A DNA stretch of 46,235 bases from Gallionellaceae bacterium (lineage in GTDB: Bacteria > Pseudomonadota > Gammaproteobacteria > Burkholderiales > Gallionellaceae). Under the pieces are notes generated by a model, which did no database searches, was not told the origin of the DNA, and saw only the letters and a program-made list of their open reading frames with translations. The stretch covers positions 1 through 46,235 of the forward strand of contig WSYA01000010.1 of NCBI GenBank assembly GCA_009773615.1. Reading direction: 5' to 3'. The position numbers and the translations under genes are program-made. Below, piece by piece: positions 15,651-24,195 of this stretch (position 1 is its first letter; the number at the start of each line of letters is the position of its first letter).

Positions 15651-17861
15651 ATGATTGAAAACGGTTTTAATCGACGAGATTTTCTGAAGGTGTTGGGTTG
15701 GGGGGGTGCGGTTGTCGCATTGAGCGGTTGCGGCAATACCTCGGTGCAAGATGGCGCAGAGATTGTAACTTCCTATGTGGAACCCCCCGAATATGCGCTT
15801 CCCGGCATCGGTGTGTATTTTAATTCGACCTGCGCGCAATGCGATGCGGGTTGCAGCATCACCGGCCGCGTGCGCGAAGGCCGCGTGCTCAAGCTGGAGG
15901 GCAATGCCAGTTCAGCCATCAACCGCGGCAAGTTGTGCGGACTCGGGCAGGCTGGCGTGCAGGCGCACTATAACCCCGACCGCGTGCGCGAACCTTTGCT
16001 GCGCAACGGCGACAAGGGTGAGGCGATCACTTGGGATAAGGCGCTGGGTCTGATCAATGAAAAGCTCAATGGCGTGAAGGGCGATGAGATTGCCTTTTTG
16101 ACCGGTGCTGTGAGCGGCCATGTCAAAGTGCTGTTGAAGAATTATCTGGAAGCGTTGGGTTCCAAGAATCACTATGCTTACGACGCAGTCGCCCCCTCGG
16201 TGGTACGCGCAGCTAACAAGAAGGCCTACGGCGTGGAAATGCCGCGTTTGCGTTTGGATAAGGCGCAAGTGGTGGTTTCTTTCGGGGCGGATTTCTTGGG
16301 GGCTTGGGTTTCCCCTGTGCATTTCTCGCAGGAATATGCGCAATTCCGCAAGGGCAGCGATGGCGCGCGCGGCGTACTGGTGCAGATCGAGTCCAAGATG
16401 ACTTTGACCGGCGCGAATGCGGATCGCTGGATCGCTATTCGTCCGGGGACGGAAGGCATTCTGGCGCTGGGCGTGATTAATGCGCTGGATGCGGCGGGAT
16501 TGTCCTTGCCGGCAGATGTCGCTGCGGTGAGCAAGGCTTACAACGCAGAACGCGTCAGCAAAGATACAGGTGTATCCGCCGAGCAGATCAGCAAGTTGGC
16601 TACGTTGCTGAAAGCGCGCACGCCAAGTTTGGTGATCGCAGGAGGAGCGGCCGAGGGCTATAAGCACGGCTCGCAAAATGCCGCGGCCATCGCGCTGTTG
16701 AATCGCGTGTTGGGCAATATTGGCAAAACGATCGAAGCGCCGGCAAATGTACCGTTCCCGCAAGTGGCCGTTACAACCGGCAATCGCTCTTCGGTGCAGG
16801 CGTTGAACGACAGCATGGCAAACGGCAAGCTTAAAGTGCTGTTCAGTTATGGTGTAAACCCGGTGTTCACTGCTCCTGCCGCACTCAAGTTCCAAGACAA
16901 TCTGAAAAAAGTGTCGTTCAAGGTGGTGTTTGCGAACTATCTGGACGAAACCGCTCTGGCAGCAGACTTGGTGTTGCCGTTGGATTCCGCGCTGGAAGAC
17001 TGGGGAACCGCTGTGCCGGAATATTTGGTCGAAGCTGCGCAACTGAATATCCAGCAGCCACTGATGGAGAAGCTGCATGCGGGTACGCGCGGTACGGGCG
17101 ATATTCTGTTGGCTTTGCTCAAGCAGCGTCGTGCCAATGAATACAAGGATTACGAGGATTTTTACTCCTATCTGCGCAGCGCTGTAGTGAAGAACAAATC
17201 TGCGCTGGGCGGTGCGGGTGCGGATGACGATACGTTCTGGGGCGAGACGCTGAGCGAGGGCTTGGTCAAGCTTCCCGCGTCGAACGGTGCTTTGTCGGCG
17301 AAATCCAGCGCTGCCGGATTGGTTTTACCTGCTCCGGCGGAGGAAGATAGCGCCTATCCGCTGCACTTGATTCCGGCGGTGACCGCGAATCTGCGCGATG
17401 GTCGCCATGCCAATCAACCTTGGCTGCAAGAATCTCCCGATCCGTTGACTACCATCGTGTGGGATTCATGGGTGGAATTGCACCCCAAGACGGCAGCCAA
17501 GCTGGGCATCGTCGAGGGCGATATTGTCGAAGTGACTTCGCGCAGCGGTTCGGTCAAAGCGCAAGCCTATCTGTTCCCCGGCATTCATCCCGATGCGGTT
17601 TCCATTCCATTGGGCAATGGTCACACTGCGCTGGGTCGTTGGGCCAAGGGTGTTGGCATTAATGCGTTCAGTCTTCTAGATCAGGTTGTGGATAAAGACA
17701 CGGGCGAGCTTGCGCTCAATGAGACTCGCGTGAAGATCGGCAAAACTGGCAAGCGCGTGATGATCGTCAAGGATGAGGGCGCGGCGGGCGGAAGCCAAGC
17801 AGGCAAGAAAATAGCCGTAAGCGCATCGACTGATGAAGTTGAACTTTCGGGGGAGGTTTAA
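15651..17861 (+). CDS. actB1: Alternative complex III subunit ActB1 (molybdopterin-oxidoreductase-like)
   Basis: The 736 residues resemble the large subunit of Mo-bis-MGD enzymes. A Tat signal (NRRDFLKVLGWGGAVVAL) is followed by LSGC, a possible lipobox. A CxxCxxxC set (STCAQCDAGC) with a later cysteine (KLCGLG) remains in the place of the usual N-terminal [4Fe-4S] cluster. As I recall, the corresponding domain in studied complexes holds no Mo cofactor and is structural, so whether a cluster is bound here should be checked. The ATG at 15651 is preferred over GTG 15648 by spacing from AAGAGGG. The gene ends one codon before actB2, in the same frame. In most genomes known to me these two are one fused protein. 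Confidence 0.9.
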   Translation: MIENGFNRRDFLKVLGWGGAVVALSGCGNTSVQDGAEIVTSYVEPPEYALPGIGVYFNSTCAQCDAGCSITGRVREGRVLKLEGNASSAINRGKLCGLGQAGVQAHYNPDRVREPLLRNGDKGEAITWDKALGLINEKLNGVKGDEIAFLTGAVSGHVKVLLKNYLEALGSKNHYAYDAVAPSVVRAANKKAYGVEMPRLRLDKAQVVVSFGADFLGAWVSPVHFSQEYAQFRKGSDGARGVLVQIESKMTLTGANADRWIAIRPGTEGILALGVINALDAAGLSLPADVAAVSKAYNAERVSKDTGVSAEQISKLATLLKARTPSLVIAGGAAEGYKHGSQNAAAIALLNRVLGNIGKTIEAPANVPFPQVAVTTGNRSSVQALNDSMANGKLKVLFSYGVNPVFTAPAALKFQDNLKKVSFKVVFANYLDETALAADLVLPLDSALEDWGTAVPEYLVEAAQLNIQQPLMEKLHAGTRGTGDILLALLKQRRANEYKDYEDFYSYLRSAVVKNKSALGGAGADDDTFWGETLSEGLVKLPASNGALSAKSSAAGLVLPAPAEEDSAYPLHLIPAVTANLRDGRHANQPWLQESPDPLTTIVWDSWVELHPKTAAKLGIVEGDIVEVTSRSGSVKAQAYLFPGIHPDAVSIPLGNGHTALGRWAKGVGINAFSLLDQVVDKDTGELALNETRVKIGKTGKRVMIVKDEGAAGGSQAGKKIAVSASTDEVELSGEV

Positions 17862-17864
17862 AAA

Positions 17865-18719
17865 ATGTCCGTTACCAATCTATTAGAAAACTGGTCGCAG
17901 TTCCGCCACGGTCATCCGGTGGATGACAAGCCGCACGAGGAATACAAGTGGGCGATGGCCATCGACCTTGATGCCTGTACCGGCTGTAATGCGTGCAGCG
18001 TGGCGTGTTATGCCGAGAACAATATTCCGGTGGTGGGTAAAGAAAAGTTCAACGCCGGACAGCAGATGCACTGGATGCGCATCGAGCGCTACTGGCCGGA
18101 AGATGGTCGCGAGTTTGCCGATCAGGGCGCGCAATTCTTGCCGATGATGTGCCAGCAGTGCGAAGCGGCTCCGTGCGAAACGGTGTGTCCTGCCGGCGCA
18201 ACCAACCATACGGCAGACGGCGTGAACTCGCAGATTTACAACCGCTGTGTGGGTTCGCGTTACTGCTCGGCTAACTGCCCGTTCAAAGTGCGTTACTTCA
18301 ACTGGTACGACTACCCGTCGACTGACAATGTCTGGCCTGCCGAGATGACGCAGCAGCTGAACCCGGATGTGTCGGTGCGCAGCAAGGGTGTCATGGAGAA
18401 GTGCACTTTCTGCGTGCAGCGTATGACGGCAGCAAAAAATACGGCGCGCAACGAAGGGCGTCTGGTGCGTGACGGAGAGGTGCAAACTGCTTGCCAGCAA
18501 GCCTGCCCGACTAATGCGATTTCTTTCGGCAATTTAGTCGATCCGGAATCGAAAGTGGCTAAGCAATGGGCGCATCAGCAGGTCGAGCTGAGCAAAGAAG
18601 TACAGGCAAAAGATGCCCAGGAAGGCGGCACCGATTTGCGCGGTTATCGCATCATGGAAGAGTTGCGTTTGTATCCGTCGGTGATGTATCTGGAGCGTGT
18701 GCGCGAAAGCGCCATCTAA
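17865..18719 (+). CDS. actB2: Alternative complex III Fe-S subunit ActB2
   Basis: This is a 284-residue ferredoxin-like subunit of the DmsB/NrfC/PsrB type. Cysteine groups are CTGCNACSVAC, CQQCEAAPCETVCPAG, CVGSRYCSANCPF and CTFCVQRM with CQQACP, enough for four cubane-type clusters. The second group of four has the spacing typical of this family. It would move electrons from the quinol site to ActA. It has no signal of its own and is probably exported with ActB1. It starts in frame one codon after the actB1 stop, with GGGGAGG (17850-17856) as its own ribosome-binding site. Confidence 0.93.
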   Translation: MSVTNLLENWSQFRHGHPVDDKPHEEYKWAMAIDLDACTGCNACSVACYAENNIPVVGKEKFNAGQQMHWMRIERYWPEDGREFADQGAQFLPMMCQQCEAAPCETVCPAGATNHTADGVNSQIYNRCVGSRYCSANCPFKVRYFNWYDYPSTDNVWPAEMTQQLNPDVSVRSKGVMEKCTFCVQRMTAAKNTARNEGRLVRDGEVQTACQQACPTNAISFGNLVDPESKVAKQWAHQQVELSKEVQAKDAQEGGTDLRGYRIMEELRLYPSVMYLERVRESAI

Positions 18720-18744
18720 GGCACAAGTAAAAGGATAAGTAACA

Positions 18745-20112
18745 ATGGAAAAAGATATCAGCGAGAGCATAGCCTGGGCAAAGATCAACGGTGACGTTCT
18801 CAAGAGCTTGGAGGCGCCCAGAAAATTGTATTGGGTTATTTTGGTTGCCGCACTGACGTTGTTCGGTGTAGGTCTGGGCTGCGAGGTTTACCAATATCAG
18901 ATTGGTATGGGTGTGGCGAATTTGAACAACCCGCATGTATGGGGTTTGTATATTGCGACTTTTATCTTCTGGATCGGCATGAGCCACTCCGGCACTTTGC
19001 TGTCGGCGATTTTGCACTTGATGCACGCCGATTGGCGTAAGCCGATTTACCGTTTCGCCGAAGCGATGACGACGTTCTCGCTGATGACGGCAGGTTTGTT
19101 CGTGATGGTGCACTTGGGTCGTTTGTGGCAGTTTTACTACTCGGTTCCCTATCCAAATGAGCGCGGCCTGTGGCCGAATTTCCAGTCCCCGTTGCTGTGG
19201 GATGCGATGGCGATCTTTACTTACCTCAGCTCTTCGGTGATATTCTTGTTCATCGGTATGATCCCAGACTTGGCGATTTGCCGCGACCATTTGCATGAGG
19301 GCTGGCGCAAGAAGTTGTACACCATCTTGTCATTGGGCTGGGAAGGTACTGACCGTCAATGGCGCAACTTCCGCGTCACTTACCTGACTGTAGCCTGCTT
19401 CCTGATTCCTTTGGCGGTATCGGTACACTCTATCGTGGCTTCGGACTTCGCCATGTCGCAACAGCCTGGTTGGCACGTGACTTCGTTTCCACCGTATTTC
19501 GTTGCTGGTGCGCTGTATTCCGGTTGCGCGGCGATCATCACGCTGTTCATCATCCTGCGTTACGTATTCAGATTTGAAGAATATATGACCTTGCCGATCT
19601 TGAAGAAAGTTGCGCGTTTGACCTTTGCGATCTCGATGGTGTGGACTTACCTCAATGCGATCGAGTTCGCTGCGGTATGGTATAGCCATGACCAGGCTGC
19701 CAAAGATGTGCTTCTCCAAAAGGCGATGGGCCCGTATGCCCCCTTCTGGTGGATGATGATTTTCTGTGGCTCTGTAGTGCCGTTGATGCTCGCGGTCAAG
19801 CGTTTTCAGACTAATATCCCTGTTTTGTTCGCTGTGTCGCTGCTGTTGAATCTGGGTATGTGGCTGGAGCGCTGGATGATCGTCGCTCCGACGTTCTCGC
19901 ATGGTTACTACCCGTGGACATGGGACGGCTTCCAGTGGCCAAGCTGGGTTCAGTGGGGCATGGTGTTCGGTAGCTTTGGTTGGTTTACCTTGCTGTTCAT
20001 GCTTTTCTGCAAGATATTCCCATCTGTTTCCATGTATGAAGTGAAGGAAATGGTGTACCACCGCAGTCTTGCTTCAAAGAAAAATGAGCTTGCAGAGAAG
20101 GGAGCGCACTGA
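18745..20112 (+). CDS. actC: Alternative complex III membrane subunit ActC (NrfD/PsrC family)
   Basis: This is a 455-residue polytopic membrane protein with about ten helices. It carries NrfD-like stretches such as LNNPHVWGLYIATFIFWIGMSHSG and FFEMAE-like acidic spots within SHSGTLLSAIL. ActC provides the quinol-binding site and probably part of a proton path. It starts 25 bases after actB2, with AAAGGAT upstream. Its stop overlaps the actD start by one base (TGATG). Confidence 0.93.
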   Translation: MEKDISESIAWAKINGDVLKSLEAPRKLYWVILVAALTLFGVGLGCEVYQYQIGMGVANLNNPHVWGLYIATFIFWIGMSHSGTLLSAILHLMHADWRKPIYRFAEAMTTFSLMTAGLFVMVHLGRLWQFYYSVPYPNERGLWPNFQSPLLWDAMAIFTYLSSSVIFLFIGMIPDLAICRDHLHEGWRKKLYTILSLGWEGTDRQWRNFRVTYLTVACFLIPLAVSVHSIVASDFAMSQQPGWHVTSFPPYFVAGALYSGCAAIITLFIILRYVFRFEEYMTLPILKKVARLTFAISMVWTYLNAIEFAAVWYSHDQAAKDVLLQKAMGPYAPFWWMMIFCGSVVPLMLAVKRFQTNIPVLFAVSLLLNLGMWLERWMIVAPTFSHGYYPWTWDGFQWPSWVQWGMVFGSFGWFTLLFMLFCKIFPSVSMYEVKEMVYHRSLASKKNELAEKGAH

Positions 20113-20639
20113 TGAGCCAGCAACATATACTCGCGTTGTTTAATAACTTCGAAAATGCAGAGGCCGCGATTTATGAATTGCGTGCTGCGGACATTAAGGG
20201 CTTTAATTTTGACGATTTGACGCTCAAGTCGCCCATTGAGCACCATGAGGTAGAGGATCTCTTGGGCAAGCGCTCCGCTAACGTGCAGTGGTTCACTTTG
20301 GGTGGGGCGCTGTTAGGTGGTCTACTCGGATTCTTTTTGATCTCGGGTGCGCAGGCCAACTTCTTTGCACAAATGAAAGGTGGCAAGCCGATCGTGCCTT
20401 TCCCGCCCAACTTTGTGTTGACTTATGAGATGTTCATTTTGGGCGGTGTGTTTATTTCGGTACTGGGTTTTCTGGTTTGCGCGGGCCTTCCGGCCAAACG
20501 CTCGCCGTTGTATAGCGCCAAAGTGTCGGAAGATCAGATTGGAATTCTGATCAAAGCAGACGCGTCTGCTATGGCAAAAATCAAGAAGGTGTTCACCGAT
20601 CACGAAGCGTTGGAGATTCAGGAAGAGGCGGGGAAATGA
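20112..20639 (+). CDS. actD: Alternative complex III subunit ActD (DUF3341)
   Basis: This 175-residue protein has a soluble N-terminal domain (MSQQHILALFNNFENAEAAI start), two membrane helices (about 60-82 and 102-127) and a cytoplasmic tail. It matches the ActD/DUF3341 subunit, a peripheral anchor without cofactors. It overlaps actC by one base and actE by four (ATGA), so translation is coupled. Confidence 0.9.
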   Translation: MSQQHILALFNNFENAEAAIYELRAADIKGFNFDDLTLKSPIEHHEVEDLLGKRSANVQWFTLGGALLGGLLGFFLISGAQANFFAQMKGGKPIVPFPPNFVLTYEMFILGGVFISVLGFLVCAGLPAKRSPLYSAKVSEDQIGILIKADASAMAKIKKVFTDHEALEIQEEAGK

Positions 20640-21169
20640 AAAAACTATCCTTAGCAATTGCATTGTTGTTGGCGCCTGCAATGGCGCAAGCGTGGCCTTG
20701 GTCGCAGGATATGGCCAATCAGGTGAGCACCAAGCCGCAAGAAGGTGCCGATCCGGCCAATCCGGGCATGGTTCCATTTCCGAAACGATCAGTTCCCGTT
20801 CCGGGCACGACGACCATCGTCAAAGATGCAGCGGCAGCCGACAAATTGAAAAACCCCATTCCAGCGGATGAAAAATCTGTCGCAACAGGCGGTAAGCTGT
20901 TCGAGATCTACTGCACTCCATGTCACGGTAAAGCCGGGCACGGCGATGGACTGGTCGGGGCAAAGCTGGCGTTGAAGCCATATGACCTGTCCGCAGATAT
21001 GACCAAAGCGCGCAGCGATGGCTTTATCTGGGGCTACATGACTTTTGGCGGCGCGGTCATGCCAACCTATGGCAATGATCTGTCTCCGACCGAACGTTGG
21101 CATGTGGTCAACTATGTGCGCAAAGTTGTGCAGCAGGCGCCAGCCGCTGCGCCTGTAGCCAAGAAATAA
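20636..21169 (+). CDS. actE: Alternative complex III monohaem cytochrome c subunit ActE
   Basis: This is a 177-residue secreted cytochrome. The signal peptide MKKLSLAIALLLAPAMAQA ends with a standard cleavage motif; no lipobox cysteine is visible, unlike some ActE proteins. One haem site, CTPCH, begins at residue 93, and a Met (AVMPTYG or MTFGGAVM) could be the sixth ligand. It is the likely electron exit to soluble cytochrome or an oxidase. A Pro/Ala/Lys tail ends the protein. Confidence 0.92.
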   Translation: MKKLSLAIALLLAPAMAQAWPWSQDMANQVSTKPQEGADPANPGMVPFPKRSVPVPGTTTIVKDAAAADKLKNPIPADEKSVATGGKLFEIYCTPCHGKAGHGDGLVGAKLALKPYDLSADMTKARSDGFIWGYMTFGGAVMPTYGNDLSPTERWHVVNYVRKVVQQAPAAAPVAKK

Positions 21170-21182
21170 GGGAGACGACGGA

Positions 21183-22199
21183 ATGATTTCTTATAGCAAC
21201 TGGGCCGTTTTGTCGGTTAATTTTCTGGTGGTGCTGTGTCTCGCTTTTAGCGGAGTGGCACTGTGTTCTGTGCTGTATCTGGTTGGCGCAAAATGGCGCT
21301 TTGAAGTACGCCAGCTTTCGGTGTCTTTATTTGCACTATTCCCGCTGGCTTTTGTGATGCTGATCATTTTGCTGGTGGGCGGGGAACACACCTTCCCGTG
21401 GATCGGTCACGTATCACATGGCGAAGATATACATATGCCGGGTTGGTACACGCTGCCATTATTGGCTGCGCGTGAAATTATAGGCATGTTGACGGTGATA
21501 TATGTGTCTTGGATTTTCATCAAGCGTCAGGAAGTGAGCGAGCGCAGCGCAGAAGATGCAGCGCGCTTTCATCACATCGCAACATGGATTCCTTTCCTTT
21601 ACGTGCTTTACGGCACGATGGTGGCGTGGGATTTTGAGATGACGTTGCAACCGGCTTGGCATAGCGCGATCTATGGCCTGCAAGTCATCATCAGTAACTT
21701 CGGCATGTTCCTCGCCTTCCTGACGATCTGGATCTATGTGTTGAACACCCGAGGCAAGCTGGTGCATAAAGTTAAAGGCTACATTTACAATTACATGGCG
21801 CAGATGATGTTGTCCTTCACGCTGTTGTGGATGTATACCTTTTTTGCACAGTACCTCACGATCTGGTACGGCAATATTGGAGATGAAGTGGATCGCGTGA
21901 TGGCAATGCAAAACGGTGATTACAGCGTTTTGTGGTGGGCGATGATATTCTTGAAATTCGTAATTCCGTTCGTTGTGTTCTCCTTCCCGGGGCCGCGTCA
22001 TTCGCCCAATGTGATATTGGGTGTTGCCGGAGGTATTATTCTGGGTACGATTTGCGAGAGATACACTTGGATTGCGGGCATCAACGGTACGGGCACTATC
22101 CCGTTGTTGTGGGGTGTCGTGGTTTCCGCAGTAGTTGCTTTCATTGGATATAAGTTGGTCGGTGGTGCGATGCGTCGCAACCACCTGATAAAGGGTTGA
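21183..22199 (+). CDS. actF: Alternative complex III membrane subunit ActF
   Basis: This is a 338-residue polytopic membrane protein of the ActF type, related to but shorter than ActC, with about ten hydrophobic segments. Recognisable parts are IPFLYVLYGTMVAWDFEMTL, FLAFLTIWIYVL and SFTLLWMYTFFAQYLTIWYGN. It would pair with ActC in the membrane. GGGAGACGAC precedes the ATG. It ends the act set; no cytochrome oxidase gene follows, so the terminal acceptor must be encoded elsewhere. The stop lies 8 bases before the sspA start. Confidence 0.9.
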   Translation: MISYSNWAVLSVNFLVVLCLAFSGVALCSVLYLVGAKWRFEVRQLSVSLFALFPLAFVMLIILLVGGEHTFPWIGHVSHGEDIHMPGWYTLPLLAAREIIGMLTVIYVSWIFIKRQEVSERSAEDAARFHHIATWIPFLYVLYGTMVAWDFEMTLQPAWHSAIYGLQVIISNFGMFLAFLTIWIYVLNTRGKLVHKVKGYIYNYMAQMMLSFTLLWMYTFFAQYLTIWYGNIGDEVDRVMAMQNGDYSVLWWAMIFLKFVIPFVVFSFPGPRHSPNVILGVAGGIILGTICERYTWIAGINGTGTIPLLWGVVVSAVVAFIGYKLVGGAMRRNHLIKG

Positions 22200-22207
22200 G
22201 CCGCGCG

Positions 22208-22807
22208 ATGATGACACTGTATTCGGGAACAATTTGTCCCTATAGCCACCGTTGCCGCATAGTGCTGTTTGAAAAAGGCATGGATTTTCAGGTTATTGAC
22301 GTTGATGTTTTCAATAAGCCGGAAGATCTTGCGGTAATGAATCCGTATAACAAAGTCCCGGTATTGGTTGAACGTGATTTGATCCTGTACGAGGCGAACA
22401 TCATCAATGAATATATCGATGAGCGCTTTCCGCATCCGCAGCTGATGCCGGCCGACCCGGTGATGCGCGCGCGCGCGCGACTGTTCCTGCATCGTTTTGA
22501 GCAGGAACTGTTCTGTCATATCGACGGCTTGGAAAGTGGTGTGGCGAAGACGGTAGATAAAGCCAGGGCGGCGGTGCGCGAAAATCTGACACAGATTTCC
22601 CCTGTCTTTACCAAGCAAAAATTCATGCTGGGAGATGAGTTCTCTATGCTGGACGTGGCGATTGCCCCATTGCTTTGGCGCTTGGATCATTACGGCATTC
22701 AGCTTGATAAGGAAGCTGCACCATTGATGAAATATGCGGAACGGTTGTTTTCCCGCCCTGCCTATAGCGAAGCAATGACGCCGTCAGAAAAAGCGATGCG
22801 TAAGTGA
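22208..22807 (+). CDS. sspA: Stringent starvation protein A
   Basis: This 199-residue protein has a glutathione-transferase fold. It begins MMTLYSGTICPYSHRCRIVL and carries NPYNKVPVLVERDLILYEAN and NEYIDERFPHPQLMPADP, which are SspA hallmarks. SspA binds RNA polymerase and is not an active transferase. ATG 22208 is chosen by family alignment; an in-frame TTG at 22196 overlaps actF. A run of (GC)7 at about 22474-22488 encodes the RARARL segment. The gene follows actF closely and overlaps sspB (GTGA). Confidence 0.93.
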   Translation: MMTLYSGTICPYSHRCRIVLFEKGMDFQVIDVDVFNKPEDLAVMNPYNKVPVLVERDLILYEANIINEYIDERFPHPQLMPADPVMRARARLFLHRFEQELFCHIDGLESGVAKTVDKARAAVRENLTQISPVFTKQKFMLGDEFSMLDVAIAPLLWRLDHYGIQLDKEAAPLMKYAERLFSRPAYSEAMTPSEKAMRK

Positions 22808-23223
22808 GTGAGATTTCGACCAAGCCGTATTTGATTCGTGCGATTTACGATTGGTGTGCAGATAGCGGTTTGACCCCCTATCTGGCCGTGCAGGTGGATG
22901 AGTACACCCAGGTGCCGATGGGGTATGTGAAAGACGGAAAGATCGTTTTAAACATCAGCGTGGATGCGGTCAGGAATCTGCACATGGGTAATGAAGACAT
23001 CACTTGTAGCGGGCGTTTCGGCGGGGTCTCGCATCAGATAGTTGTTCCGATTGCATCAGTGATGGGCATATTTGCCAAAGAAAACGGACAGGGTTTGGTT
23101 TTTCAAGGACAAGACTCTTCACCAATTTTGAGTGTCGCCGTAGATAATAAATCAGGTGGGGGGGATGAGCCGCCTGACAGTCCCGCCCCTCAAGGCAAGC
23201 CGAAACTCCGAGTCGTGAAATAA
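22804..23223 (+). CDS. sspB: ClpXP protease specificity-enhancing factor SspB
   Basis: This is a 139-residue adaptor that delivers ssrA-tagged proteins to ClpXP. The conserved core is KPYLIRAIYDWCADSGLTPY, VNIS-like VLNISVDAVRNL and FGGVSHQIVVPIASVMGIFA. A flexible Pro/Gly-rich linker follows, and the C-terminal LRVVK matches the ClpX-binding tail (xLRVVK). It starts with GTG overlapping the sspA stop and is followed by a strong bidirectional terminator. Confidence 0.95.
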   Translation: MSEISTKPYLIRAIYDWCADSGLTPYLAVQVDEYTQVPMGYVKDGKIVLNISVDAVRNLHMGNEDITCSGRFGGVSHQIVVPIASVMGIFAKENGQGLVFQGQDSSPILSVAVDNKSGGGDEPPDSPAPQGKPKLRVVK

Positions 23224-23256
23224 AAAAGCCGTGGACATAGTCCACGGCTTTTCTTT
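23224..23256. terminator. Bidirectional intrinsic terminator between sspB and rpoH
   Basis: A perfect 13-bp stem AAAAGCCGTGGAC (23224-23236) pairs with 23240-23252 around loop ATA. T-runs follow on both strands, so it serves both converging genes. Confidence 0.92.
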
Positions 23257-23267
23257 CAGATGCAGTT

Positions 23268-24119
23268 TTAAGATGTCATGGCAGCATGCATTTTATTCAT
23301 GGCCTTTTGCTCGATCTGACGAATCCGTTCTGCTGAAACATTGAACTCTGCGGCGAGTTCATGCAATGTTGCCGCATGATCACTGTTCAGCCAGCGTGCT
23401 TCGATAATGCGGCGGCTACGTTCATCCAAGCTGTCCAGCGCATATTTCAAACCGGCGCTTTCCAGTTTTTCAAATTCGAGGCGCTCAAGCACTTGGTCGG
23501 GTTCGCTTTCGGAGTCAGCAGACAGATAGGCTATCGGCGCAAAGCTGTGTTCTTCGTCAGCAGATTCAGGATCCAAAGACATTTCGTGGTTGCCGAAACG
23601 GGTTTCCATTTCAACCACATCGCGCTCGCTGACATTCAATTCCTGTGCGATACGAGAAACTTCCTGCGGCTGCAATGCACCCAATCCCTGCTTCATACTG
23701 CGCAAATTGAAGAACAGTTTGCGCTGCGCCTTAGTCGTGGCGATTTTTACCAGACGCCAGTTGCGCAAAATATACTCATGCATTTCTGCGCGTATCCAAT
23801 GCAACGCGAACGAAACCAACCTGACGCCACGATCTGGATCGTAGCGCTTCACGGCTTTCATCAGCCCGATGTTTCCTTCCTGAATCAAGTCGGCATGCGG
23901 CAGGCCGTAACCTGCATATCCGCGCGCGACACTCACTACGACACGCAAATGCGATACAACCAACGCGCGAGCCGCATCCAAATCGTTATCGCGGCGAAAA
24001 CGCGTAGCCAACTCCAACTCTTCCTCATGCGAAAGCACGGGGAAATTTCTGACCGATGTAATGTAATTATCAATGCTGCCAACCGCTGACGGCATCGGTA
24101 ACGATAAGTTATAGCTCAT
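23268..24119 (-). CDS. rpoH: Heat-shock RNA polymerase sigma factor sigma-32
   Basis: This 283-residue sigma-70-family protein directs heat-shock transcription. Region 2 shows DLIQEGNIGLMKAVKRYDP and FALHWIRAEMHEYILRNWR. The RpoH box QRKLFFNLR is present and separates it from other alternative sigmas. Region 4 ends with a helix-turn-helix (ELAAEFNVSAERIRQIEQKA). ATG 24119 is the start because AGGAGG is 8 bases upstream; a GTG nine bases earlier touches that site. A CIRCE operator covers the promoter, suggesting repression by HrcA. Confidence 0.96.
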   Translation of the reverse strand: MSYNLSLPMPSAVGSIDNYITSVRNFPVLSHEEELELATRFRRDNDLDAARALVVSHLRVVVSVARGYAGYGLPHADLIQEGNIGLMKAVKRYDPDRGVRLVSFALHWIRAEMHEYILRNWRLVKIATTKAQRKLFFNLRSMKQGLGALQPQEVSRIAQELNVSERDVVEMETRFGNHEMSLDPESADEEHSFAPIAYLSADSESEPDQVLERLEFEKLESAGLKYALDSLDERSRRIIEARWLNSDHAATLHELAAEFNVSAERIRQIEQKAMNKMHAAMTS

Positions 24120-24140
24120 GATTGACACCTCCTGTTCATA

Positions 24141-24170
24141 ATATTAGCACTCATGATCGCAGAGTGCCAA
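24141..24170 (-). promoter_or_regulatory. CIRCE operator (HrcA site) overlapping the rpoH promoter
   Basis: TTAGCACTC (24144-24152), nine bases, then GAGTGCCAA (24162-24170) match CIRCE (TTAGCACTC-N9-GAGTGCTAA) at 17 of 18 positions. On the minus strand, TTGGCA (24170-24165) and TAATAT (24146-24141), 18 bases apart, form a sigma-70 promoter lying within and across the operator. Confidence 0.88.
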
Positions 24171-24195
24171 ATATTGGTGTCGTCGAATTTTGGGG

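Noticed and set aside
22474..22488. (GC)7 tract inside sspA
   Set aside because: Explained by the codons of a normal conserved RARARL segment; no separate function is indicated.
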